The position numbers were made by a program, and so were the translations under genes. 64,000 nucleotides of DNA from Pedobacter frigoris (GTDB lineage Bacteria > Bacteroidota > Bacteroidia > Sphingobacteriales > Sphingobacteriaceae), in the NCBI RefSeq assembly GCF_005116445.1, contig NZ_SWBQ01000006.1:1-64000 (forward strand). Direction: 5' to 3'. Each line of letters starts with the position of its first letter. Position 1 is the stretch's first letter. This document shows positions 17,901 through 28,600 of the stretch, piece by piece. The notes beneath the pieces are model-generated. The model did no database searches and was not told the DNA's origin. It worked only from the letters and a program-made list of their open reading frames with translations.

Positions 17901-19499
17901 TTAATTAATTTGAAGATATTTTTTGCTGTAATTGATTCTCATAAGGTCGTACCATTGAAATTTAACCTTTAGCCGTTTCTGAAAATCCAGATAATCTTTT
18001 TTGTTTTTGGGAGTCCAAAGCACTTCACTTAAGGCGGACAGCCTTGGAAATAACATATATTCTGCTTTAGCTGGATTGGTAATGTATTCGGACCACAAAT
18101 TACCCTGGGCTCCCCAAATGTATGTGCTTTCCTGAACGGTTAATATTGCAGGAACTGGTTCGTAATCGTATACATTTTTTAATGGTAGATATCTGGCCGC
18201 AGTAAGTGAATCGTCCTTAAGAAATTGCGAATGGTTGAAGTACATGAAGTTTTCAGGTGTCATGATCACCTTATGCTTTTGCTTAGCTGCAGCGATGCCC
18301 CCTTTCTCTCCGCGCCAGCTCATAACAATTGCGTTGGGTGCCAGCCCTCCGTCTAATATTTCATCCCAACCGATTATAGTTTTACCTTTAAGGTTTACGA
18401 ACTGCTCTATCCTGTGGATCAGGTAACTCTGCAAACCACTTTCATCTTTCAATGCCTTTTGTTTAATGAGCTGCTGGGAAACAGCCGATTGCTTCCACCA
18501 GATTTTTGAACATTCGTCACCACCTATGTGAATATAAGGAGAGGGAAATAAGTCCATCACTTCAGTAAGTACTTCCTCAAGAAACTTAAAGGTCTTTTCG
18601 GTAGGTTGTAACACATTGTTGAACTTGTTGAAAATGCCCCAGGTTTGTGCAACCTGATAGTTCTTACCTGGAGTAGTCCCCAATTCAGGATATGCCGCTA
18701 AAACGCTCATGCTATGTCCAGGCATCTCAATCTCCGGAATCACGGTAATGTAATGTTGAGCCGCATATCTTATCACTTCCTTTACGTCATCTTGCGTATA
18801 ATAGCCGCCATATCGCAAGCCATCATTTCCCGTGCCCGGATAAAGACCGATAATCGTTCCGTTACGCCAGGCACCAATACTTGTCAACTTAGGGTGCTTT
18901 TTAATCTCAATACGCCAGCCATGATCATCGGTGAGGTGCCAGTGGAAGTAATTTAACTTATGTAGCGCCAAATAATCAATGTATTTCTTAATAAAAGTGA
19001 TGTCAAAAAAATGCCGGCTTACATCTAAATGCATCCCACGGTAGGCAAAACGCGGATGGTCTATGATAGATACACCAGGTATTTGGATCGGAAAATTGGT
19101 GTTGTTATTAGGCAATAGTTGGATTAAGCTCTGTATTCCATAAAAAACGCCAGGCCCAGATGTTCCAACAATTGAGATATTATCTTCTGATGATGCTAAC
19201 AGATAGGCATCGTCAAACTCGCTGCTTCTTGTGTTCAGCGCTAAGTTGATACAGTTCTTTGAAATTTCTTTATTTGTTATAGAAAGTTTTATTTGAAAGT
19301 ATTTACTTAAATATTCATTTAAGTTGTTGGCTGATTTTAGCAAAGTGCTGTCTTTTAATACAATTTTAGTGTCTTTATTGATGACAAAAGATTTTGATTT
19401 CTTTTCGACATAAGCCGGTTGAGGGATAATGTGAATATCCTGAGCAGAAATTCTTATAGAGACCATTAAAAATAAAAGTAAAAAGATTGTTTTCTTCAT
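17901..19499 (-). CDS. Beta-N-acetylhexosaminidase, glycoside hydrolase family 20
   Basis: Removes terminal GlcNAc or GalNAc from glycans by substrate-assisted catalysis; secreted or periplasmic. A signal peptide (1-19, ending RISAQ) precedes a GH20b-type N-terminal domain and the GH20 barrel, which begins HPRFAYRGMHLDVSRHFF. The catalytic Asp-Glu pair sits in HIGGDECSKIWW near residue 325, and HWHLTDDHGWRIEI is also typical. At 532 aa it is a compact form lacking the extra C-terminal domain of many Bacteroidota GH20 enzymes. It is monocistronic with its own TAnnTTTG element. Roles in chitin or host-glycan breakdown or peptidoglycan recycling cannot be separated. Confidence 0.93.
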   Translation of the reverse strand: MKKTIFLLLFLMVSIRISAQDIHIIPQPAYVEKKSKSFVINKDTKIVLKDSTLLKSANNLNEYLSKYFQIKLSITNKEISKNCINLALNTRSSEFDDAYLLASSEDNISIVGTSGPGVFYGIQSLIQLLPNNNTNFPIQIPGVSIIDHPRFAYRGMHLDVSRHFFDITFIKKYIDYLALHKLNYFHWHLTDDHGWRIEIKKHPKLTSIGAWRNGTIIGLYPGTGNDGLRYGGYYTQDDVKEVIRYAAQHYITVIPEIEMPGHSMSVLAAYPELGTTPGKNYQVAQTWGIFNKFNNVLQPTEKTFKFLEEVLTEVMDLFPSPYIHIGGDECSKIWWKQSAVSQQLIKQKALKDESGLQSYLIHRIEQFVNLKGKTIIGWDEILDGGLAPNAIVMSWRGEKGGIAAAKQKHKVIMTPENFMYFNHSQFLKDDSLTAARYLPLKNVYDYEPVPAILTVQESTYIWGAQGNLWSEYITNPAKAEYMLFPRLSALSEVLWTPKNKKDYLDFQKRLKVKFQWYDLMRINYSKKYLQIN

Positions 19500-19524
19500 C
19501 GCAGATCAAGGTGGGTTAGCTTTT

Positions 19525-19532
19525 CAAAAGTA
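19525..19532 (-). promoter_or_regulatory. -7 promoter element of the GH20 gene
   Basis: TACTTTTG on the minus strand, 25 nt before the GH20 ATG. No -33 TTTG was found at standard spacing. Confidence 0.45.
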
Positions 19533-19568
19533 ATAAACGTAAGTATATAAGTATAAAGGGAGTGAAAC

Positions 19569-19593
19569 AAAAAAACCCCTCAATTTTGAGGGG
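19569..19593 (-). terminator. Terminator of rpsA
   Basis: An 8-bp GC-rich stem (CCCCTCAA at 19576-19583 with TTGAGGGG at 19586-19593) is followed on the minus strand by a run of seven T. It lies about 30 nt past the rpsA stop and upstream of the GH20 promoter. Confidence 0.9.
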
Positions 19594-19624
19594 CTTTTAA
19601 TATGTAAGTTTTAAAGATTACAGA

Positions 19625-21556
19625 CTATTTCTTAGCCTTGTTTTCTTCACCTTCCATTTGTTGTTTCAACTGCGCAAGCACACCTAAATCACCTAATGTA
19701 GATTTTTCAACTGAATCTTTAACTTTTTTCACTGCATTGCTAGATGCTTTAGCTTCTTTTTTCTTAGTAGCTCTTTCTTCAGCAACAGCTTCAGCTTTAG
19801 CCTCTTCCCAGATACGGGCATGAGAAACAACGATACGTTTAGCATCTTTGTTAAACTCAATGATTTTGAAATCATTAGTTTCTTCAGCTTTAATAGTTCC
19901 GCCATCTTCTTTAGCCATATGTTTAGTCGGTACGAAACCTTCTACACCATAAGGTAAAGCAATAACAGCACCTTTATCAGTTACTTTAACAACTGTTCCC
20001 TGGTGAATTGAATCTACTGTAAAGATAGTCTCAAAAGTATCCCAAGGGTTTTCTTCTAGTTGTTTGTGACCTAAGCTCAATTTGCGGCTTTCAACATCTA
20101 ATTCAAGAACAACTACGTCTAATGTATCACCAACTTTAGTGAATTCGTTAGGGTGGTTAACTTTCTTAGACCATGAAAGATCAGAAATGTGAATCAATCC
20201 GTCGATGCCTTCTTCAATTTCAACAAATACACCGAAGTTAGTCATGTTTTTAACTACAGCAGTATGTTTACTTCCAATTGGATATCTTTCAGCAACATTT
20301 TGCCAAGGATCTTGAGTCAATTGTTTAATACCTAAGCTCATTTTGCGCTCGTCTCTATCTAAAGTTAAAACTTCAGCTTCGATTTCGTCGCTAACTTTCA
20401 AGAATTCTTGTGGGCTGCGTAAGTTTTGTGACCATGACATTTCTGAAACGTGGATCAAACCTTCAACACCAGGGATGATTTCTAAGAAAGCACCGTAGTC
20501 AGCTACAGTAACAATTTTACCTTTTACTTTAGATCCAACAGCTAAGTTAGTATCCAAAGATTCCCAAGGATGTGGGGTCAATTGTTTTAAGCCTAAAGCA
20601 ATACGTTTTTTCTCGTCATCGAAGTCAAGAACAACCACATTGATTTTCTCATCTAAGCTCAGTACTTCTTTTGGATGCTCTATGCGGCCCCAAGAAATAT
20701 CAGTGATGTGAAGTAATCCGTCAACGCCACCCAAATCGATGAATACACCGAAGTCAGTGATATTTTTAACAGTTCCTTCCAATACCTGACCTTTTTCAAG
20801 TTTAGATACGATTTCAACTTTTTGGCTTTCCAAGTCGTCTTCGATCAAGATTTTATGAGATACAACTACGTTTTTAAATTCGTGGTTAATCTTAACAACT
20901 TTGAATTCCATTGTTTTACCCACGTATACATCGTAATCGCGGATAGGTTTGATGTCAATTTGAGAACCAGGTAAGAAAGCTTCAACACCCATGATGTCAA
21001 CGATAAGACCACCTTTAGTACGGCTTTTAACAAATCCGTTGATGATTCTGTCATTGTCAAGGGCCTCATTGATGGTTTCCCATGATCTTTGAGTTTTAGC
21101 TCTTTTACGAGATAAGATTAATTGGCCGTTTGCGTCTTCCGGAGCTTCCACGAAAACGTCAACTTTATCGCCAACTTTCAAATCAGGTGTATCACGGAAT
21201 TCAGAAGTAGATACCAAACCGTCAGATTTAAATCCTACGTTCAATACTACGTCTTTGTTGTTAATTGAAACAACAGTACCGCTGATGATTTCACCTTGAG
21301 TGATTTGATTGAAAGTATCGGTATACATATCTTCAAACTTTTTACGGTCTGCGTCACTGTAATTACCGAAAGCTTTGTCATCTGCATCCCAGTCAAAATC
21401 TTGATCTGGTGTAGCCAATGATGACTTGATCTGTTCGATAGACACTGAATCAGCTTCTGACTCAATCGTCTCTTTTTCTGCCAGGCGAGCATCTGCGCCT
21501 TGCAATTCGGCTGTTTTAGCCTCTAGTTCTTTTTCTGCTACTTGTTTTTTAGCCAT
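19625..21556 (-). CDS. rpsA: 30S ribosomal protein S1
   Basis: The ribosomal mRNA-binding protein that aids translation initiation. Six S1/OB-fold repeats follow one another between about residue 85 and 590, each with the VxxxxxxGxxV and GLxHxSxxSW-type signatures (ISDLSWSKKVNHPNEF is one). The N-terminus is an acidic, Glu-rich extension (about 80 aa) and the C-terminus a Lys/Ala-rich tail, both common in Bacteroidota S1. Length is 643 aa. An AAGGAG Shine-Dalgarno-like sequence lies about 10 nt before the ATG, which is notable because Bacteroidota genes often lack one. It is monocistronic, with its own promoter and terminator. Confidence 0.96.
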   Translation of the reverse strand: MAKKQVAEKELEAKTAELQGADARLAEKETIESEADSVSIEQIKSSLATPDQDFDWDADDKAFGNYSDADRKKFEDMYTDTFNQITQGEIISGTVVSINNKDVVLNVGFKSDGLVSTSEFRDTPDLKVGDKVDVFVEAPEDANGQLILSRKRAKTQRSWETINEALDNDRIINGFVKSRTKGGLIVDIMGVEAFLPGSQIDIKPIRDYDVYVGKTMEFKVVKINHEFKNVVVSHKILIEDDLESQKVEIVSKLEKGQVLEGTVKNITDFGVFIDLGGVDGLLHITDISWGRIEHPKEVLSLDEKINVVVLDFDDEKKRIALGLKQLTPHPWESLDTNLAVGSKVKGKIVTVADYGAFLEIIPGVEGLIHVSEMSWSQNLRSPQEFLKVSDEIEAEVLTLDRDERKMSLGIKQLTQDPWQNVAERYPIGSKHTAVVKNMTNFGVFVEIEEGIDGLIHISDLSWSKKVNHPNEFTKVGDTLDVVVLELDVESRKLSLGHKQLEENPWDTFETIFTVDSIHQGTVVKVTDKGAVIALPYGVEGFVPTKHMAKEDGGTIKAEETNDFKIIEFNKDAKRIVVSHARIWEEAKAEAVAEERATKKKEAKASSNAVKKVKDSVEKSTLGDLGVLAQLKQQMEGEENKAKK

Positions 21557-21871
21557 TAAAATTAAATCTCCTTTTTCCCGTTAGGGACGGCAAAGATAGA
21601 AATTAATATTTTTAAAGAAAAGATTTTTTTTATAAATGTTGTTGATTTTGAAGCGGTTGTAAAGAGATCGAATGTTTTTAGTTGAAATCTCTTAATTCTT
21701 GCCAACATACAGGCTACAAATTGATATGAGGTTTCTTCAATAAAATTTTTCCAGTTGAATGTTAATTGATACTATTATCAGAATAATCATCAGCTTTCTT
21801 AATGAATTTGCTCGAATAGCAATGATTTTAGTTCGATTTGCTATATTGCACTGCAAAAGGGAAAAATTTTA
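21557..21871. other. Divergent intergenic region rpsA / lacI-type gene
   Basis: 315 bp of AT-rich DNA between divergent genes. The rpsA promoter and leader occupy the left 65 bp, including a small CCGT/ACGG hairpin in the leader at about 21578-21590. The rest shows no ORF, RNA gene or strong repeat. No convincing TAnnTTTG element was found for the right-hand gene. Confidence 0.5.
21591..21620 (-). promoter_or_regulatory. Promoter of rpsA
   Basis: On the minus strand TATCTTTG (21591-21598) fits TAnnTTTG. The -33 position 18 nt away reads TTTC, one base off TTTG. Transcription would start about 30 nt before the rpsA ATG. Confidence 0.65.
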
Positions 21872-22903
21872 ATGGAAAAAAAGGTTTCAATAAAAGATAT
21901 AGCTAAACGTCTTGGCATTTCTATCAGTACAGTTTCTTTTGTAGTAAATGGAAAGGCTAAAGAGAAAAGAATTAGTGAGGAACTGACCAAAAAAGTATTG
22001 CAGCTTGTAGAAGAGCTAGACTATAAGCCTGATGCATTAGCTAAAAGTTTTCGTACCGGTAAAACCAATATCATCGGTTTCTTGGTTGACGACATTTCTG
22101 AACCCTTTTTTTCAGGTATAGCTAGATTTATCGATGAAAAAGCCTCTCAAAAAGGATATAAAATAATATACAGCAGTACGAGAAATAGTAAGAAAAAAGC
22201 CATTGAATTGTTGCAGATTTTTCAAGACAGACATGTTGATGGTTATATCATAGCGCTTCCGGAAGGGCTTGAAAATGAGGTGCAAACTTTAACGAAAAGT
22301 AGCAAGCCAGTAGTGTTATTTGATCGGTATTTTCCAGGATTAAAAACGGATTATGTAATTATCAATAACCAGGAAAGTACATTCAACGCAACGGCACATC
22401 TCGCAGGCAATGGGTATAGAAATATAGGATTTGTAACTATCGATACAATAGAACAGCAAATGCTTGACAGGTTAGAGGGATACGAAGAAGCAGTTGCAGC
22501 GAGAGGATTAAATGCAAATGTTATCAAAATACCTTATTCAAAATCGGCAGATGCTATAGAACAGATATCTGTTTATCTGCAAAAGGAAAAGCAGTTAGAT
22601 GCAGTTATATTTGCAACTAACTATTTGTGTATGGATGGATTAAGGGCTATTCAACGCTTAGGACTAAAAGTTACAGAAGACTTGGCTGTTGTATCTTTTG
22701 ATGATTTTGAATTGTTAGAGTTTTCTTCACCAACTATAACTGCTATAGCTCAGCCTTTGGAAGAAATAGCAGAACATATTATGCAAATCTTACTTAGTAG
22801 GTTGAGTAGCCCTCGATCAGAACAAGGACACAAGCAGATTATTCTGCCGACAACTCTAAATGTTAGAAATTCTTCCCTTCCTAATATGAATTTACATCTT
22901 TAG
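21872..22903 (+). CDS. LacI/GalR-family transcriptional regulator
   Basis: A DNA-binding sugar-type repressor. The N-terminal LacI helix-turn-helix is textbook (VSIKDIAKRLGISISTVSFVVNGK) with hinge YKPDALAKSFRTGKTNIIGFLV. A periplasmic-binding-protein-like effector domain (about 62-335) follows with VDGYIIALPEG and DLAVVSFDDFELLEF. Length 343 aa is normal. No sugar operon is adjacent: rpsA diverges from it and a sigma factor follows 293 nt later, so its target and ligand are unknown. An orphan position like this suggests control of a distant locus or of itself. Confidence 0.93.
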   Translation: MEKKVSIKDIAKRLGISISTVSFVVNGKAKEKRISEELTKKVLQLVEELDYKPDALAKSFRTGKTNIIGFLVDDISEPFFSGIARFIDEKASQKGYKIIYSSTRNSKKKAIELLQIFQDRHVDGYIIALPEGLENEVQTLTKSSKPVVLFDRYFPGLKTDYVIINNQESTFNATAHLAGNGYRNIGFVTIDTIEQQMLDRLEGYEEAVAARGLNANVIKIPYSKSADAIEQISVYLQKEKQLDAVIFATNYLCMDGLRAIQRLGLKVTEDLAVVSFDDFELLEFSSPTITAIAQPLEEIAEHIMQILLSRLSSPRSEQGHKQIILPTTLNVRNSSLPNMNLHL

Positions 22904-23196
22904 GTCCCGGCCTATTTTAAATTTATTTGTAAGCTTTATTTATATTATCGATGCTTTTGCACTAGCAGAAGTACCAGCCGCTTTATTTCCTTTTTCGGAC
23001 AAAAAACGGGAAATTTTATCTTACTACTAGGCAATTCTCATTCAAAACAATAATTCTTGTCGATTTTAATTTAAATGTGTTAATAGCTTTTTTCTTATAG
23101 AATTTTGCGGTCAACAAATTAGATATCAAAGTCTAAGTCGGACATGCATCTCGATGCAAAACCACTTAAATTTCTAATTTATAAACCATAAAATGC

Positions 23197-24042
23197 ATGA
23201 GACAAATTAAAATCAACAAGACAATAACCAATAGAGACTCCAATTCGTTAAATATATATTTAGCAGAGATCAGCAAATTTCCATTAATCAGCACTGAAGA
23301 AGAGGTAATTCTTGTTCGAAAAATAAGGGAGGGTGATCAGGCCGCTTTGGAAAAACTTGTCAAATCAAATCTTCGCTTTGTGGTTTCCATCGCAAAGAGT
23401 TATCAGAATTATAGAATGACATTGAATGACCTGATTAATGCAGGAAATATGGGATTAATTGAAGCGGCAAAACGTTTCGATGAAACCAGAGGATTTAAAT
23501 TCATATGTTATTCTGTTTGGTGGATCAGGCAATTTATAATACGTCTGATCCAGGAAAACGGAAGAGTAATCAGGCTGCCTAATAACCAGATTCATTGGAT
23601 TACACAAATCAACAAAGTCAGGGATATTTTCGAAAGTCTATTTGAACGGTTACCTACAAATAATGAGATCGCTGATACTCTTTATTTGACAGTAGAAAAA
23701 ATTAATGAATACATTAATAACTCTTTCTTTACATACTCTCTGGATGTGCCAATTGGTGAAAAAGATGTTATTACTTTATTGGATATTTTAGCCGACGAGA
23801 ACTGCGATAGCACCGATTGTTTGGTTTGTGACAACACTTTCGCGTCTGAAGTAATCATGCGTTTAAAGATTTTACCTGTCAGAACGCAGCAAATTATAAA
23901 TCTTTATTACGGTATTAATGGAAATCAGCAAACTACGTTGATAGAAATTGCCCATATCTTACACCTCAGTAAGGAAAGAGTCCGTCAGATTAAAGACGAT
24001 GGAATTAGAAAATTGCGCAGGTACTGTAATGTTAAGCTATAA
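23197..24042 (+). CDS. Second primary-like sigma-70 factor (RpoD/RpoS family)
   Basis: A promoter-recognition subunit of RNA polymerase. The start MRQIKINKTITNRDSNSL matches the N-terminus of the Bacteroidota housekeeping sigma factor, which also lacks region 1.1. Region 2 is well kept (LRFVVSIAKSYQN, LINAGNMGLIEAAKRFDETRGFKFICYSVWWIRQ). Region 3 is present, and region 4 ends with the helix-turn-helix IAHILHLSKERVRQIKDDGIRKLRR. It differs from the housekeeping protein as I recall it, for example QENGRVIRLPNNQ in place of AEQSRIVRLPLNQ and several Cys residues. At 281 aa it is complete. Most likely a group 2 alternative sigma for stress or stationary phase; the housekeeping rpoD is expected elsewhere. 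Confidence 0.88.
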   Translation: MRQIKINKTITNRDSNSLNIYLAEISKFPLISTEEEVILVRKIREGDQAALEKLVKSNLRFVVSIAKSYQNYRMTLNDLINAGNMGLIEAAKRFDETRGFKFICYSVWWIRQFIIRLIQENGRVIRLPNNQIHWITQINKVRDIFESLFERLPTNNEIADTLYLTVEKINEYINNSFFTYSLDVPIGEKDVITLLDILADENCDSTDCLVCDNTFASEVIMRLKILPVRTQQIINLYYGINGNQQTTLIEIAHILHLSKERVRQIKDDGIRKLRRYCNVKL

Positions 24043-24065
24043 ATGTAAAACCGAATGCTTGTTAA

Positions 24066-24098
24066 ATAAAAAGCCGCCTGCTGACATACAGGCGGCTT
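24066..24098 (-). terminator. Terminator of the RND efflux operon
   Basis: A 10-bp GC-rich perfect stem (24071-24080 with 24089-24098, core GCCGCCTG) is followed on the minus strand by TTTTTATTT. It lies beyond the end of the outer-membrane factor gene. On the + strand the T-tract is poor, so it is mainly a minus-strand terminator, though it may also stop the sigma gene transcript. Confidence 0.85.
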
Positions 24099-24225
24099 AG
24101 ATAACCAAAATCTAGTAAGAGATTTTTTCCATGCCTGATCAATAGTATAACAATCTTTTCCAAGAAAGGTAACCATTTCAAGCGCTATTGTTTTTTATCT
24201 TCTATGACCAGAATATTCATAAGTT

Positions 24226-25635
24226 TTAGTTATTCTTCCAGCCTCCACCTAAGGCTTTATAAAGATTTACTATAGCCTGTAATTTTTGTAACCTATCGTT
24301 AGTACTGCTTAATTGTGCATTAAGAAGACTTTGTTCAGAAGTCAATACATCCGTATAATTTGTTGCAGAACTATAACGTAACAATTCTTTAGTGAAGTCA
24401 ACTGCTTTTGTAAGGGATAAGATTTGTTTGGCTCTGGTAGTCTCCTTTTCCGCCGCAGTTTGATAAGCAAACAGGGCGTTAGACACTTCTTGGCCACCAA
24501 CTAGTAAACTTTGCTGGAAACTGTAAAATGCTTGTTGTTGTTGTGCTTCAGCTGTTTTTAACCTGGCTTTATTCTGTCCCTTATTAAAAATAGGTTGAGT
24601 AAGTCCGCCAATCAAATTATAAAAAATAGAATTGTCAAAAAAGTTTTTCAATGTCAAACTGGACAGACCACCGTTAGCTGTTAATGTAAGTGCAGGATAA
24701 AAAGAAGCTTTTGCCACGTTTTTATTTTCAAATGCGGCTCTGAAAGCAAACTCAGCAACTTGCACATCAGGACGATTTTGTAACAGCTGGGCTGACACGC
24801 CGGTTTGCAGATTACTGTAAGCTATCTGTTGGTCCAAAGAAGAGCGGTCGATACTACCGGGGCCTTTCCCCAATAAAATACTTAGCGCATTTTCTGTTTC
24901 ACGAATTGTTCTCCTCAAATCTGGTATCGTTACCTGAGCCGCATATAAATTGGCTTCGCTCTGAACTACAGCAGCTCCATTTACGACAGCACCTTCTTTT
25001 AAAGATTTCATCGTCTCCACATCGCTTTGTCTGATCTTTATGGTTTGTTCTGTAATCGCAAGTTGTTTATCCAGAGTAAGTAAACTATAGTAATTATTAG
25101 CAATATTAGCAATAAGCTGGGTCTGTACGGCTCTTTTAGCTGCGTCAGTTTGTAGTAGCGAAGCATATGCCGATCTTTTTGCACTACTGATCCTGCCCCA
25201 TATATCTGCTTCCCAACTCGTGCTAAGCTGGGCTTTATAGGTTTGAGTCTCTGTATTGATGTTGATGCCAGCAGGGAAGTTTAAGGCTGCGCGCGATTGC
25301 TTTGCATCTGTTACAGACAAATCCCCTGACAAACTCGGTAGCAGTGCTGCCCGGTTTTGCTGTAAGGTAGCCTCTGCAATTTTGATACGTTCTATTGCTT
25401 GTTTAAGATCCAGATTCTCAATCAATCCCTGCTGGATCAATGCCTGAAGCTTTGTGTCAGCAAATAAGGTTTTCCAGGGTAAATCTGCAATTGTAGTGGT
25501 ATCTGAACCCGAATTTTCGCGATAAAGATCACCGCTGTTTACAGCCGGGCGCTCATATTTTTTAGTGACACAGGAAGCCAGACTTAAAACAGTAAAGCTT
25601 ATAATTAAATATGATTTATAATATTTGGAGTTCAT
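24226..25635 (-). CDS. Efflux outer-membrane factor, NodT/OprM lipoprotein family
   Basis: The TolC-like channel through which the RND pump expels its substrate across the outer membrane. A lipoprotein signal with LASC lipobox (Cys about 22) precedes two OEP repeats, with the signatures DLKQAIERIKIAEA and TSWEADIWGRISSAK in the first half and NRPDVQVAEFAFRAA in the second. Length 469 aa is typical. It is the last gene of the tetR-adaptor-pump-channel operon, 12 nt after the pump gene. Confidence 0.94.
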   Translation of the reverse strand: MNSKYYKSYLIISFTVLSLASCVTKKYERPAVNSGDLYRENSGSDTTTIADLPWKTLFADTKLQALIQQGLIENLDLKQAIERIKIAEATLQQNRAALLPSLSGDLSVTDAKQSRAALNFPAGININTETQTYKAQLSTSWEADIWGRISSAKRSAYASLLQTDAAKRAVQTQLIANIANNYYSLLTLDKQLAITEQTIKIRQSDVETMKSLKEGAVVNGAAVVQSEANLYAAQVTIPDLRRTIRETENALSILLGKGPGSIDRSSLDQQIAYSNLQTGVSAQLLQNRPDVQVAEFAFRAAFENKNVAKASFYPALTLTANGGLSSLTLKNFFDNSIFYNLIGGLTQPIFNKGQNKARLKTAEAQQQQAFYSFQQSLLVGGQEVSNALFAYQTAAEKETTRAKQILSLTKAVDFTKELLRYSSATNYTDVLTSEQSLLNAQLSSTNDRLQKLQAIVNLYKALGGGWKNN

Positions 25636-25647
25636 GTTCTTTTAAAA

Positions 25648-28600
25648 TTAATGTTCACGTGTGTCAGCCTCAGGGAATTCAATCGCTTTCTGCGTAATGT
25701 CAACACTTTCATCAAATGGAGATTTACTGCTTACTTTTTCTTGTAAACTCTGGAAGACGATAAATAATGCCGGAATAACAAATATTCCAAATACTGTACC
25801 GATAAGCATACCTCCAACAGCACCAGTTCCAATTGATTTATTACCAGCAGCACCAACGCCTGTTGAGAGCATTAAAGGCAGTAAACCAAGAATAAATGCA
25901 AAAGATGTCATTAGAATGGGGCGTAAACGTGCAGTCGCACCACTTATAGCCGCACTTACGATGCTCATGCCTTTTCTTCTTCTATCAACAGCATATTCTA
26001 CAATTAAAATGGCGTTCTTGGCAAGTAGACCGACGAGCATGATTAAGGTAATTTGAGTATAGATGTTATTGTCTACCCCAAAAATCTTATCGAAAATGAA
26101 TACGCCAGCCAAACCAATCGGCAGAGAAATCAATACAGCCAAAGGTAAAATATAGCTTTCATATTGCGCACATAACAGGAAGTATACGAAAATTACGCAG
26201 AGAAGGAATATAAATATAGTCTGACTTCCGCTGGACATTTCCTCGCGTGATAATCCTGAAAACTCATAGCCATAACCTACAGGCAAGTGTATAGCGGCTT
26301 CTTCCTGGACTGCTTTTAAAGCATCTCCAGAACTATATCCCAGGTTAGGGCTGCCAGTCACCGCTATAGAAGTATATAGATTGAAACGTGAAATTGCCTG
26401 TGGTCCATATACCTTTTTCAGGGTAATAAACTCACTTATCGGCGCCATAGTACCGCTGGAATTACGAACATAAATGCTATTCAGGCTCTGCTGATTTGCG
26501 CGGTATTGTGCATCGGCCTGATACATCACCCGATATTGTTTTCCAAATTTATTAAAGTTTGAAGCGTAAACCCCTCCGTAATATCCTTGTAATACTCCAA
26601 GTACATCACTTACACTTAATCCGGCCTGTTTTACACGTGCAACATTTACATCAATTTGAAATTGCGGGAAATTAGGGTTAAATGAAGTCGAAGCATACTG
26701 GATCTCAGGTCTTTTACTCAATGCAGCCAGAAATTCATTGCCAACAGTATTGAATTTGTTAATATCGCCGCCAGTTTTGTCCTGTAGCTGGAATTCAAAA
26801 CCTCCACTGGTACCAAAACCCTGAATAGTAGGAGGTGCGAAGAAGATGATCTTAGCGCCCTTAACATTCGCCGTTTTTGCGAACAACTCCCCGATAATAG
26901 CTTTTACATCACGTTGACGTTCGTCCCATGGTTTTAACTTGGAAATCACCATTCCGTATGAACTTCCAGAACCACTGATCATACTTCGCCCTACAACAGT
27001 TAAGGAATATTTCACCTCGTCAATCGTGTGTACAATACTGTCTATCTCCTTAATCACTTCGTTGGTTCGCTCCAGTGAAGTTGAGGGAGGCAATGAAATG
27101 TCAGACATGATTGTTCCCAAATCTTCGTTCGGTACGAATCCTTTCGGTGTCGTATTCATTGCCCATACCAACGCCACCGCAAAAACTGCAATGCCCAATC
27201 CGGCCAGCCATTGTTTTCTTGCCAAAAAGCTTACTGATCTTTTATAACGATTTGTCATTAGGTCAAAAGAAGTATTAAATGCAGTATAAAATCTCTGCAT
27301 GAAATTTTTCTTGTGTCCATGATCATCTTCATGAGGCTTTAAAAGCATGGCACATAATGCAGGGCTTAATGTTAAAGCGTTGATTGCTGAAAGGATAATC
27401 GCAATCGCTAAAGTCAGACCAAACTGTTTGTAGAATACTCCAGATGAGCCTTGAATAAAACTAACCGGAATAAATACTGCTGCCATTACCAGCGTAATCG
27501 AAATAATGGCTCCCGTAATATCTTCCATCGCATCTATTGTTGCCTTTTTGGCCGATTTATAGCCATGGTCTAATTTTGCGTGTACAGCTTCTACAACTAC
27601 AATCGCGTCATCTACCACAATACCGATAGCAAGTACCAATGCAAATAATGTGAGTAGGTTGATGGTAAAACCAAATAAACTAAGAAAAAAGAATGTACCT
27701 ATAATAGCAACGGGGACACTAATTGCCGGAATTAAAGTAGACCTGAAATCCTGAAGGAAAACAAATACTACAATAAATACCAATATAAACGCTTCAATTA
27801 ATGTATGTATTACTTTCTCAATAGAAGCATCCAGGAAATCATTCACGTTCACCAGTGCAGTGTAATGAACCCCTTTCGGGAAGTTTACAGACGCATCTTC
27901 CAGCACCTTCAATGATCCTTCAATTACGTCTTTTGCATTTGATCCGGCTGTTTGATTAATTGCGATACCTAAAGCTGGTTTACCATTAAATCGTACGGAG
28001 CTTGCATAGCTTTGTGCACCAAGTTCTATTCTGGCGATGTCTTTTAATCTCAAAACCTGACCGTTGGCGGCAGTCCTGATAATGATGTTGCTAAACTCAG
28101 TCTCATTTTTTAACCTGCCGGAATACTTCAGTGTATATTGAAATGATTGTTCTCCACGTTCTCCAAACTGTCCTGGTGCAGCTTCAATATTTTGTTCTGC
28201 AAGAGCAATACTTACATCATTTGGAACCAAGCCGTAAGTTGCCATGACATCGGGTTTTAACCAGATACGCATGGTGTAATCCATCAAGCCAAATGCACTT
28301 GCATCACCCACACCATTGATCCTTTTAATCTGGGGAATCAAATTGATATTTGCATAGTTTTGCAAGAAGCTTTGATCATAAGAAGCGCTGTCACTATATA
28401 TCCCAAAGATCAACACATTACTTGCCTGCCTTTTTGCTGTAATTACTCCTGATCTGGTTACCTCAGCTGGTAATAGGCTGGATGCTCTCGCTACACGATT
28501 TTGTACGTTAACTGCTGCCAGATCTGCATTGGTCCCCAGTTTAAAATTGATGGTGATGGTCGCAGTACCGTCGTTGCTCGCAGAAGAAGTCATGTAAGTC

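Noticed and set aside
19625..21556. Internal similarity along rpsA taken as DNA repeats
   Set aside because: It reflects the six S1 protein domains, not recent DNA duplication.
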